Position numbers and translations under genes: made by a program. Source: Paulinella micropora (Eukaryota; Cercozoa; Imbricatea; Euglyphida; Paulinellidae). Taken from it: a DNA stretch of 42,651 bases. Shown here one piece after another: positions 24,002 to 32,600 of the stretch (position 1 is its first letter; the number at the start of each line of letters is the position of its first letter). The DNA lies in assembly GCA_019918135.1 (NCBI GenBank), contig WBZZ01001212.1:1-42651 (forward strand). Direction: 5' to 3'. The notes beneath the pieces were generated by a model, which was not told where the DNA came from, ran no database searches, and worked only from the letters and a program-made list of their open reading frames with translations.

Positions 24002-25503
24002 TTCGAACATTTCTACCAACAACACAACTACCCACCGACAACTTCGAACAAGCATATATGTTGGTAGACATACCATATCAACCCTACCCTTATCCACCCC
24101 CAGGCATGTCTACCTGGTCACTTGAGGACACCACTCCATATGGCCTATCTACAACCACATTACACCCACCGGACATTGTTGATAGTGCATGCAATAGATG
24201 GCTCTTCCACGAGAAGGCACCACTAGACCCACACACCATCAGACAGGACAAACCTGGATTGCTCAACAATATATCTGGTAAGCCACTAGAGGTGCGGACA
24301 AGAGCAACTGCCACTCCAACGTGGCTCAACGGAAACGGAAAATCGGTTAAACAGTCATTCCCAAACTCACTAGTCTCATCATCACTTCCATTCAATCTCA
24401 TCCCCACACCACGCCTCGACCATGACATGCACAAATCAATCATACATCAAAATGGCCACTTATTTATATGTGACAAACCTATCGCAATACACAAAGACAA
24501 CATATTAGCTAGGGGCAGGCTGAACTCACACTTACTCTATGAGCTTGATAAGCCTGGCAGACAACCATTGGACCACAACACACGATATTTCCCCCATAGG
24601 CAAGCAAGTCGAACGCAACCAGCACTATCAACCACTGAAATCCTCCCAGACCTAGCCCTATGGTCGGTCAACCCACAACCATCATGTGCACCATTCGATC
24701 CTATGGTCCTACACAGAAGCCTGCTATACGCTAACCCACAGATAATGCAAACATTTGCCAACAGCATAGGAAGACGCATAGCAGGCAAGGACTGGATACG
24801 TTTGGTTAGGGCATGTCATGGTTGCAACAGGGGGAAACCAAACAAACCCCCCATGTACAAGGGCAATAACTTAGACCTAGAGTTTAAGGTAGGTGAGGCA
24901 CTCAACATAGACTTTGCTGGGCCATTTCCCGTTCGATCAAGATACGGAAATTATTTTCGAGGGGGAGTATCATGCTCTATCTCTAAATTCGCGTGCGAGC
25001 TTTACACACCCACACGTGAAGCTAACACATACATGCCACACTTAGAAAAAATATTTGCGTTCTTTGAGAGACAGTCAGGCAACAAGCTCAAACAACTACG
25101 TTCAGATGGGGAGTTTCTATCAAATTTTTTGAGGACTTATGCTGACCGTCACGGCATAATTCTCAAAACCACTACAAGAAACGAACAGAACATGAAGCCT
25201 TTCGCAGAACAAATGAATAGGACTGACGACACACGAGCCCTAGCAGCTCAACTAGATGCGGGCCTACCTGACACGTTCTGGGAAGACACACATAGAGCAA
25301 CATTAGCGATAAGGATGATCACACCCATCGCCAGAGGCAGAAATAGTGGAAAAACACCCTGGGAACTGCTGATGGGAAGAAAACCGGTACAGACTTTTAT
25401 CCAACTATTTGGCTGCCTTGCCTGGGTCAAAATGGAAACGACAAAAGCGAAGCCTGTCGCAGTTCCAAGCACACTGATAGGTTATAACATATTTCATCAG
25501 TAG
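24002..25503 (+). CDS. pol: Copia element 2 protease-integrase, truncated
   Basis: Open from about 23896, though likely meaningful only after the frame joins near 24.0 kb. The protease Asp motif is DSACNRWLF at about 24178. An integrase N-terminal finger fits HRSLLYANP with CHGCNRGKPNKPP at about 24.81 kb. The rve core has LNIDFAGPF (first Asp, about 24910), KQLRSDGEF (second Asp, 25105) and FAEQMNR (Glu, 25207), giving a complete D-D-E triad, followed by WELLMGRKPV and the typical FGCLAWV strand. It ends at TLIGYN, about where Copia sequence stops and the viral element begins; the last few codons may already be viral DNA. Role: cleavage of the polyprotein and insertion of cDNA. Confidence 0.7.
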
Positions 25504-25558
25504 TATAATATCCTTTTTTTAAGGTCATTTTTCGTGCCCTCAAAATGACACTTTAAAA

Positions 25559-25792
25559 AAGAATTCGGCTTCCAGACACATCTCCCGCAAATCAATACGA
25601 AGCAACAAAACAGCAAAATAACGAAATTAAATTTTCCAAATCAACAGAGAGCAAAGGAACAAAAAAGCAACCGAAAAAATAAAATGTGAATGCGGTGCGG
25701 AGGTATCAAGAGCGAACTTATCAAGACACAAAAAAACACACCGCACGAGCACCGACGGAAAACCCCATTTTAATAAACAAAGTCCAAAATAG
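25559..25792 (+). pseudogene. remnant of small zinc-finger ORF
   Basis: No ATG-initiated frame. From about 25559 a Lys/Gln-rich open stretch runs to a stop near 25677. A one-base frame change inside an A run then opens a 36-codon segment (25682-25792) beginning KCECGAEVSRANLSRHKKTH. That is a compact C-x1-C...H-x4-H finger of the style common in large DNA viruses and their satellites. It lies in the left-end region where genes otherwise run leftward. I read it as a broken small viral gene, possibly once started further left. Low certainty. Confidence 0.35.
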
Positions 25793-25796
25793 ACTT

Positions 25797-26270
25797 TTAC
25801 ATCTCAAGTGGGACGACCCAATTGATTGAACCTTCATCACCGCCAACCTTCTTCGTCAAGGCTGACAGCGAAGGGAAGACGAGAATTTCTTCCTCATCTC
25901 TTCCCACAGAAGCAAGAAAGAAATTTTTCTTCCTTGGGTTTTTCATGGTTTCATCTCTTTCAACCCACGCGAACGAAAAATTCTCAGCTCTCTCAGCGGG
26001 GTTGCGAACAAAATATTTTCGATCAGAGTGAAAAGAAGTTATATTTTCCTTTCCTAGCCTAGCGAATTCCTTCGGAACCCTAACTAGTTTGGGGTTTTTC
26101 ATTTCAGTAGGGGCTTTCTCTTCAACTTCTCCCCATGGTTTCCAAAAACCTGCAACCACATTCATTATTATTAAATAGAAATGATAGATTTAGGACTTAC
26201 CCGCAGGAGCAGGAGCAGGATTGAGGTTGATTTCGCCAACTCCTTCAACCAATTCTTCAGGCTCTCCCAT
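25797..26270 (-). CDS. spliced small PLV protein of unknown function
   Basis: Exon 1 (26270-26201) starts ATG and encodes an acidic, Pro-Ala-ended leader (ending NPAPAPA). A perfect GTAAGT donor follows, then a 51-bp intron ending TTGCAG at 26150, then exon 2 (26149-25800) in phase. Product about 140 residues. Exon 2 is rich in Phe, Lys and Glu (for example FHSDRKYFVRNPAERAENF and FFLASVGRDEEE) and contains no domain I know. Without the intron the exon 2 frame would have to start at a weak internal ATG. The splice signals are close to consensus. It is the leftmost gene of the element and is transcribed towards its left end. A promoter-like element lies just before the start (AATAGACA). Confidence 0.6.
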
Positions 26271-26429
26271 TGTCTATTACACACACAAAAAGCATGTGTA
26301 ATAGAAATTCCTTTGAATTAGGGTGGGGTGTTAAACCCCTTGGTTTTGAAAAAAACCATGTATGTTGATAATGTTGATTTCTAAACAAAATCAACATATT
26401 TTAAATCAACATTTTACACTAAAGTCTTT
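26271..26429. terminator. hairpin-rich intergenic region
   Basis: Three stem-loops in 130 bp: ATTACACA paired with TGTGTAAT, GGGG(TGTTAAA)CCCC, and ATGTTGATTT paired with AAATCAACAT with a 6-7-base loop. They lie immediately 3' of the leftward gene ending at 26430 and 5' of the leftward gene starting at 26270, so transcription end or RNA 3' processing is the likely role. This is inference from position. Confidence 0.4.
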
Positions 26430-26969
26430 TTATTCCGAGTTGCTATCCGCACTCTCGGTTCTGAAGACTCTGTGCATGTTTCTATTGTGTTCTCGTTTAA
26501 TACTACTATTAATACTATCATTTACGTATTCGTTAATACCATCACTTGAGTATTTGTTAAACGAAACATTAAACGATAAATGTTCTTTTTCAATACCAGC
26601 GAGAATTCTATTCATGACAATAGCGGAAAGTTGTCCACGATTGTCATTTTTCCACTTATAGAAATTATCGCATTCTTTGTTTATTTTTTTTTCCAATTTC
26701 TTTTTTCTCAAGCGAACAATTCTGTCTTCCTCTACTTCATTACTTTCAATACTTAATCGTTGCAATATCTCATTAACCGCCTCTAGTTTTACTATCTCTG
26801 ATTGTTTCTTTTCAACGAGACTAGCAATTTCTTTGTCAGTTTTAGAAATTCTTTCCTCAGAATTTATTTTATATCTGATAAGTCTATCCTTGCTTAGTCT
26901 TTGAACTTCTATGAATTCAAGCCAATCATCTTTAGTCTTGTTTTCTCTTGGAATTAGTTCTTCCGACAT
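26430..26969 (-). CDS. coiled-coil protein, unknown function
   Basis: 179 codons from ATG 26969. Residues about 15-105 are highly charged with heptad-like Leu/Ile spacing (RLSKDRLIRYKINSEERISK, then EIVKLEAVNEILQRL), predicting a long coiled coil, followed by a basic segment (RLRKKKLEKKINKE). The C-terminal 60 residues are Asn/Ser-rich. No catalytic motif. It sits in the leftward gene group with the integrase. A structural, DNA-binding or regulatory role is possible, and I do not recognise the family. The start is favoured because GTCTATT directly precedes it. Confidence 0.6.
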   Translation of the reverse strand: MSEELIPRENKTKDDWLEFIEVQRLSKDRLIRYKINSEERISKTDKEIASLVEKKQSEIVKLEAVNEILQRLSIESNEVEEDRIVRLRKKKLEKKINKECDNFYKWKNDNRGQLSAIVMNRILAGIEKEHLSFNVSFNKYSSDGINEYVNDSINSSIKREHNRNMHRVFRTESADSNSE

Positions 26970-27166
26970 AATAGACTAGGTCTGCGGCGTAGCGGCAAAA
27001 AAGTGAAATTCTGCCACAACCTCTGCGGCGCGGTGGATGGAAGTCGTCCAAAATGCCGCATGGTGGTATTCCCGAAAATAGAATTTTCTAGAATAAGTCT
27101 ATTTTTTTCCATTTTTTTCTAATTACTTCAAATACTTTTTTACATTGCGGGTTTTGTGGAAATGGT
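26970..27166. other. intergenic with two GC-rich near-repeats
   Basis: An AT-rich region with two short GC islands of similar sequence (CTGCGGCGTAGCGGCA near 26980 and CTGCGGCGCGGTGG near 27022), and a palindromic TTCTAGAA near 27090. No gene seen. Together with the hairpin at 27167-27235 this 270-bp gap is the largest non-coding stretch between leftward PLV genes. Confidence 0.45.
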
Positions 27167-27235
27167 GCGGGTATTACAGAGGTATAGGAGTTTCTTTCCA
27201 ACTTTGAAGACGAAGGTTCAAGTCTGTAATACCGC
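27167..27235. ncRNA. long hairpin with tRNA-like features (candidate small RNA)
   Basis: GCGGGTATTACAGA (27167-27180) pairs with TCTGTAATACCGC (27223-27235) through 13 base pairs with one bulged G, enclosing a 42-base loop. The loop contains GGTTCAAGTC, close to an RNA polymerase III B box, and a T8 run follows (about 27243). The total length is tRNA-like, but no standard T-arm or anticodon arm can be folded, so I do not call it a tRNA. It may be a decayed tRNA, a Pol III RNA, or a cis-acting site beside the integrase gene. Confidence 0.3.
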
Positions 27236-27252
27236 AACTTTCTTTTTTTTGC

Positions 27253-28260
27253 TTACAAATCTAATATTACCTTAGCCTTTTTTTCTCGCTTACTACTCCT
27301 GATATTCTCTGGTTGAATGTCTTCCCTCTTAAGTAATTCTTTTGTCTTTTTTTCTTTAATAACTTCTTTGGTCTGCTCCTTCATATCTTTTTCTTCATCA
27401 ACAGGTTTATCAAAATCAGTTTTTAATAAATCACGGGGGCTTACCAACTCATCGTTATTTAATATGATTTTAAACCCTTTCCTACCTTTGACTTTATAAA
27501 TAATTTTGCTGAAAGTCTTTCCTCCCTTTGAAAAAACATTCCTTTTATTTTCTTTTCTTACATTATCGCCAACATTGAATTCATCAATTAAATTATCCCG
27601 AGTGATACTCTGTTTATTTTTATCTCTTCTAGCAAAGACATCTACTGGTTTGGCTTGTATCCCTCTATGAACTTTATGATTGTAAGCATTAACCAAGTCT
27701 TGAATATAACTTACCCAGTCAAAATTTCTATTAGTTTCAAATAAAAGGTCTAACCACCTTCTAATACTTCTTATCACTCTATCAACAACCGCAAGTGCTC
27801 TGTGGTCTCCTACTTCAACGACATCGTGTTTAATTCCATTTTCAATAAAATAATCACGAGTAGCACCTTTATATTCTCCTCCGCTGTCAGTTGTAATTGA
27901 CTTTGGTTTATAAGGTATAGATTTCAAAGCATAATATACTTCTTTCGCTGTTTTATTTTTTAGCGGAATGATTATTAAAAATCTGCTATGACAATCTATC
28001 CAAACGAGCATCCAAGCATAGCCCTTATTGCCTTTCTTATCTTTTATCTTACTCATATCCGCTAAGTCTAAGAAAACTTGGTCTAATGGTTTATCAACCC
28101 ATATCGTGTTCCATATTTTTGGGTTCTTTTTCTGGTGGTGAATTTCAAGGGCTTCTTCTTCTTTCGTCCTTTTTATTTCTTCTCCAGTTGGTGCGTCCTC
28201 AAGTTGGCTATCCGCATTCTGTGTATTAATAATTGTGTGCTTATGGTCTAAATCGTGCAT
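27253..28260 (-). CDS. retroviral-type (rve) integrase of the PLV
   Basis: 335 codons from ATG 28260, with TATATA directly before the start. Core domain at residues about 50-210: FLDLADMSK (D65), a hydrophobic strand WMLVWIDCHSRFLIIIPL, TTDSGGEY (D125), and AVVDRVIRSIRRWL, where D160 occupies the position of the usual catalytic Glu with the usual spacing of about 35. The C-terminal part has FNVGDNVRKENKRNVFSKGG and a Pro near LVSPRDLL, the SH3-like tail seen in Maverick and Ty3 integrases. No N-terminal HHCC finger is visible. The protein inserts the viral genome into host DNA. The Asp in place of Glu is unusual for the superfamily, though I cannot say how common it is in PLVs. Confidence 0.85.
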   Translation of the reverse strand: MHDLDHKHTIINTQNADSQLEDAPTGEEIKRTKEEEALEIHHQKKNPKIWNTIWVDKPLDQVFLDLADMSKIKDKKGNKGYAWMLVWIDCHSRFLIIIPLKNKTAKEVYYALKSIPYKPKSITTDSGGEYKGATRDYFIENGIKHDVVEVGDHRALAVVDRVIRSIRRWLDLLFETNRNFDWVSYIQDLVNAYNHKVHRGIQAKPVDVFARRDKNKQSITRDNLIDEFNVGDNVRKENKRNVFSKGGKTFSKIIYKVKGRKGFKIILNNDELVSPRDLLKTDFDKPVDEEKDMKEQTKEVIKEKKTKELLKREDIQPENIRSSKREKKAKVILDL

Positions 28261-28267
28261 TATATAG

Positions 28268-28792
28268 TTAAAATTTTAAGAAACATTTTTCAATATCATT
28301 ATTTTTTTCTTTCTTATTTACCTTTTCAGATTGATTATAAACATTAACGGATATATTTGGCTTTTTACCCTTCCCTTTCTTCGGCTTTGGCATCTCTTCT
28401 TCACTTTCACTCTCACTACTTTCACTCTCCTCTTGTTCAACCACTGGTTTCTTTTTTTGCTTCGCCCTCTTACTCTCTGCTTTCGCTCTCTTGATTTTCA
28501 TTTTCGCCATCTTTTCTGCGAGTATGTCAGTAAAGTCAATTTCATCCTCGCTATCGCTAACTTCTTGCTCTGGCTCCTCGTCATTGTCTCTTTCATTAAG
28601 TATGTCATTGGCGAGTTTCTTATTTTCTATCTCTGCGATTTTTCGCTCCATATCGGTTTCTTCTTCCTTGACGGCGGTGCGGTATTGTTGTAAAACCTTC
28701 TTCGCATGCTCCATTTTTCTTTGTTCAGCCTTCTCCTTTATTCCTTCAACCGCCTTATTCCAATTTTCCTTTGAAGCCTCAGGGCTCGGCAT
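28268..28792 (-). CDS. acidic/basic coiled-coil protein
   Basis: 174 codons from ATG 28792, ending 7 bases before the integrase start, so the two probably share one leftward transcript. N-terminal 90 residues: a charged helix (KEKAEQRKMEHAKKVLQQY). The middle is strongly acidic (NERDNDEEPEQEVSDSEDE), followed by a Lys/Arg-rich helix, a Ser-Glu repeat (SESSESESEEEM) and a basic Pro/Gly/Lys stretch (PKPKKGKGKKP). No enzyme motif. Alternating acidic and basic low-complexity blocks suggest a nucleic-acid or chaperone-type partner for integrase or virion DNA, but that is a guess. Confidence 0.65.
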   Translation of the reverse strand: MPSPEASKENWNKAVEGIKEKAEQRKMEHAKKVLQQYRTAVKEEETDMERKIAEIENKKLANDILNERDNDEEPEQEVSDSEDEIDFTDILAEKMAKMKIKRAKAESKRAKQKKKPVVEQEESESSESESEEEMPKPKKGKGKKPNISVNVYNQSEKVNKKEKNNDIEKCFLKF

Positions 28793-28882
28793 ATAAACTA
28801 TTTTTCAATACAATAGTTTTTAATACAAAGATATATTATTCTTAGTATTATTTTTTTAATTAAATAATTATCGTTATATAAT
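28793..28882. promoter_or_regulatory. divergent promoter region of the PLV
   Basis: 90 bp of almost pure AT between the leftward gene starting at 28792 and the rightward gene starting at 28883. TATATAAT (28875-28882) directly touches the rightward ATG. This is the switch point between the two transcription blocks of the element. Leaders must be extremely short if the TATA-like words act as promoters. Confidence 0.5.
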
Positions 28883-29665
28883 ATGTCGCAATATAAATCA
28901 CTCTTAGGCCTTAATGAGTTGGCCGTTGATAGTCTAGACATAAAAAATTTAGACCTTACCAACACTAATATTATTGGTTTAAACACAGACAGAGTGCCAG
29001 AAGATGCAGAACCCGTAAATCTTTATTTCACTGACGGGCGGTTTGATACACGGCTCGCTTTAAAATCAACAACAGATGTCAAAGAAGGAAAAAATTTATA
29101 CTACACAGAGCAACGAGTAAGGGACAACGACGAAGTTAAAGCCTCAACTCAACACCGCTCCAATACAAGTAATCCGCACCAAACCAGTCTATACAATCTC
29201 ATAGACACAAACATATCCGCACCAGCGGTCGGGCAATACTTAACATATAATGATGTAGATGGTAAATGGAGAAATACAACAATCGGCTCAATTGATACAC
29301 TCTCTGATGTAGTCATAACAGCACCAATTGCTATGAATAGTTATCTAACATATAACTCAATAAACTGGGTAAATAAAACATTTCCAATAAATGTGGATGA
29401 ATTCGGCAACATTAGTATGGGTGGTAATTTGAATATAACGGGAGTTAATTTACTAAATACCAAAGATGTTGATACTTGGATATCAGAGCATGAAGACAAT
29501 AATGATAAAGTGTCAGCGGACGGCTCAATTAATACACACAGCGATGTTTTGATTACAGGCACACCCGCCGATAACCAACTGCTCATTTATTCAACAGGCC
29601 AATGGCGTAATACAAACTCTCCATTTCTAAGATTGGATGGTCTCGCTATGATGATAGGGATTTAA
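28883..29665 (+). CDS. tail-fibre-like protein, N-terminal part (frameshift end)
   Basis: 260 codons from an ATG directly preceded by TATATAAT. The N-terminus carries a virion-anchoring-like segment, then phage tail-fibre style repeats (NLYFTDGRFDTRLALKS, NLYYTEQRVRDND) as in caudovirus fibre proteins, then repeated beta-strand sequence (SDVVITAPIAMNSYLTYN, SDVLITGTPADNQLLIYS). It stops at 29663 in a spot where the neighbouring frame resumes with the same repeat (MGGFNVANVGNVDG). Comparison with the intact repeat at about 30090 shows two extra bases here, so this and the next frame are one protein of about 1340 residues interrupted by one indel. Predicted role: receptor-binding fibre. Confidence 0.7.
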   Translation: MSQYKSLLGLNELAVDSLDIKNLDLTNTNIIGLNTDRVPEDAEPVNLYFTDGRFDTRLALKSTTDVKEGKNLYYTEQRVRDNDEVKASTQHRSNTSNPHQTSLYNLIDTNISAPAVGQYLTYNDVDGKWRNTTIGSIDTLSDVVITAPIAMNSYLTYNSINWVNKTFPINVDEFGNISMGGNLNITGVNLLNTKDVDTWISEHEDNNDKVSADGSINTHSDVLITGTPADNQLLIYSTGQWRNTNSPFLRLDGLAMMIGI

Positions 29666-29667
29666 AT

Positions 29668-32600
29668 ATGGGGGGTTTTAATGTAGCAAATGTCGGTAAT
29701 GTTGATGGTATTGATGTTTCTGCCCTTGATAGTTCCGCTGTTAAACTAACAGGCGACCAAACAATAACTGGGAATAAAACATTTACTACTTATGTGGGTG
29801 TAAAAGACTCAAATCCATTAAACACAGGCAAATTATTCTTCAATTACAACAATAATATGGGCTCTATCTATTCGTCGGAGGCAGGTGGAGCAACGGGCTA
29901 TCCATTATCTTTTGTCGGCTCGTCCATACTTTTTGCTCCAACAACAGGGGGCGGAATGACATTGACAAATAATGTTTTAAATTTTAACAGCACAACAGCA
30001 ATCAGCGGATTGCCCGCACCATTCTATGACGGCGATGCTTCAACAAAAGCATATACCGATACGAAACTAGCCAAGGACGGAACAACGGCTATGACGGGTA
30101 GTTTAAATATGGGAGGATTTAACATAACAAATGTTGGTAATGTTGATGGTATTGATGTATCCACCCTTGATACTTCTGTCGTTAAACTAACAGGAGACCA
30201 AACTATAGCAGGAACCAAAACATTCAGCAACATAATAAATGCTAGTGCGGGGATTGATATGAAAAGTCAAAGTATAACAAATGTTAATCTTGTTGATGGT
30301 GTTGATGTTTCTACTCTTGATACTTCTGTCGTTAAACTAACAGGAGACCAAACCATAGCAGGGAATAAAAAATTTACTTCAACAATAGAAGTGCGGGGTG
30401 CTACTGCTCCAACCGCTTTTGATTGTATCGGTATTGCCTTTGATACGGCGACAAATATAGGAGAGATTGTGGCACAAAAAATAGCAACCGCGGCCTATTA
30501 TCCGATACAAATAACAGGGTCATATGTTGATTTATATGCGGGGGATAATGTAATCGCGACCGCAACGGGCACGACACTATCTTTAAACAATAGAAAAATA
30601 ACAAACTTAGCCACACCAACAGCAACAATGGACGGAGCGACAAAAGGGTATGCGGATACATTAGACGGGCAAAATGTGAAACTAACAGGAAACCAAACCA
30701 TAGCAGGAATTAAGACATATAGCAGTGGTGTTGAAATAACGGGAAATTCAATCAATTCAACAACAAAGGGCACATTTATCGTTTTCAATTCTACAAGTAA
30801 TATCGGGTCAATTGCTAGTTTGGATATGAAAACTGCAACATATTACAACTTTGAAATTTCTGCGAAAAAAATAAGTTTTATTATTGACGGGACGATTGTC
30901 GGTTGGGTAAATGCTTCGGGGTTAGATTGTAATAGTAGCAAAATAGCCAACCTTGGAACTCCAACATTATCAACAGACGGAGCGACAAAAGGTTATGCGG
31001 ACACATTGGACGGGCAAAATGTAAAACTAACAGGCGACCAAACCATAACAGGAATTAAGATATTTAATGGAAGTAGAAATGATGTAAGGGCACTGAATTT
31101 GTTAAGCCAAGCCGATTTCAATAATGTGGATATCATTAATGGTGGAAATATAACATATAATGGGGCGAGGATATTAAACCAAAATGGAGGAGATATATTC
31201 TTTTCTCAGACAACGGGTGATTGGCAGTATTTCTTATTTACTCTAAATACCGCTACAAGTGGAACCGCGAACCAACGAGGTTATGTATTTACGAATGTAG
31301 CATCTGATGTAAAAGGGGCGGGACTTTATATTTCAAAACTTTTGGATAATAAAAGTGCTTCGTCAGACATTGTCCGTTTTAACAATGCTGGGGGTATGCG
31401 GTTTTATGGTGCCTTAGATATGAACTCAAACAATATAACAAATGGAGGAACAATAACGGGAACAACAATTACTTCAACCGCTGGTATATCAACAACAACA
31501 GCAACCGCGAGTGGATTAATAACGGCAAATGCGGGGATATCAACAACAACGGCAACCGCGAGTGGCCTACTAACAGCAACAGGAGGTTCAAGCATAGTTA
31601 TACAAGGAAATACTAATGGAGGTAATACAAGAGGAATATTTCTGTGGGACACTGGCAATACAAATTATGGTATTTATATGGCTTCAAATGGAGGAGGTGC
31701 AAATACCAGAAGTCTAGCGGGAGGGTCTGCGGTTGCAGGCAATGATTTCACTTCTTTTGCTGTTAGATTTAGAGTGAGCAATGCTTCAACCGATGGATTT
31801 ATATGGGAGAACTCTTCCGAACAATTGTTAATGTCATTAAACGGGGCAAACGGCACTTTATGGACAAAAGGGTTAATAACGGCTAGTGCGGGTGTATCAA
31901 CAACAACATTAACAACGAGCGATAAAATAACAACAGCACTAGGTAAGCCGATAATCATAGGCAACTCAACAAAGGGAGTGGGATCAACAGGTGGTTTAGA
32001 AATATACGGGACGGCGAGTAATGTCGCAGGAGCACACATACAGGCAATAACAACGGCGGATGCTTATCCAACATTTCAATTATTGAATTGGGCACACGAC
32101 AATGTTAATTTAAGTTTTGATGCTTATTTTGATGGCACGAACTGGAAATCAAGCCACAGCGGTTCAAACTTTCTAATTCAAAAAGGTGGAAAACTCGCTT
32201 TTTATTATAATTCAGGAACAGCGGTTGGAAACAATATATCTTACACTGAGGCGATTAATATTAATACGTCGGGAGAGTTAGTTTTACCAACAGCATCCAG
32301 CGGTAATTTATTAATACGAAAAAGACCCGCTTCTACTAATGACCCGCAACTATTTTTTAAATCGGGAGGATATACGAATTATGGTGTAATTGTTTCTTCA
32401 ACTGGTTTGCTTCATGTTTGGACTACTTCAAACTCTACTACTGGTGAGCCGTCAGGTAGTTATAATTATATCCCGCTAAATGGTGCTTGGACAAACTCCT
32501 CGGACAGAAGGCTAAAATCGGATATTAAAACATTAGACTGCGGTGATTGTTGCGATAAACTAATGAAAATAAATTGTTGTTCATATTATTGGAAATCAGA

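Larger units (their letters stand above)
20559..25500 (+). mobile_element. Copia-type LTR retrotransposon 2, interrupted by the PLV
   Basis: Same family and domain order as element 1: Gag with a canonical CCHC knuckle, a long Pro/Thr-rich region, a MYND-like finger followed by a conserved RYREGGP segment, a protease Asp motif (DSACNRWLF), an integrase finger and the full rve core. Coding similarity ends at about 25490 (STLIGYN), where AT-rich viral DNA starts; RT and RNase H are missing from the window. The frame is broken several times between 20.9 and 24.0 kb, so the element was already inactive or is heavily affected by indels. Confidence 0.75.

Noticed and set aside
27167..27235. tRNA gene
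   Set aside because: The end stem and a B-box-like word are present, but T-arm and anticodon arm cannot be folded in the standard way.
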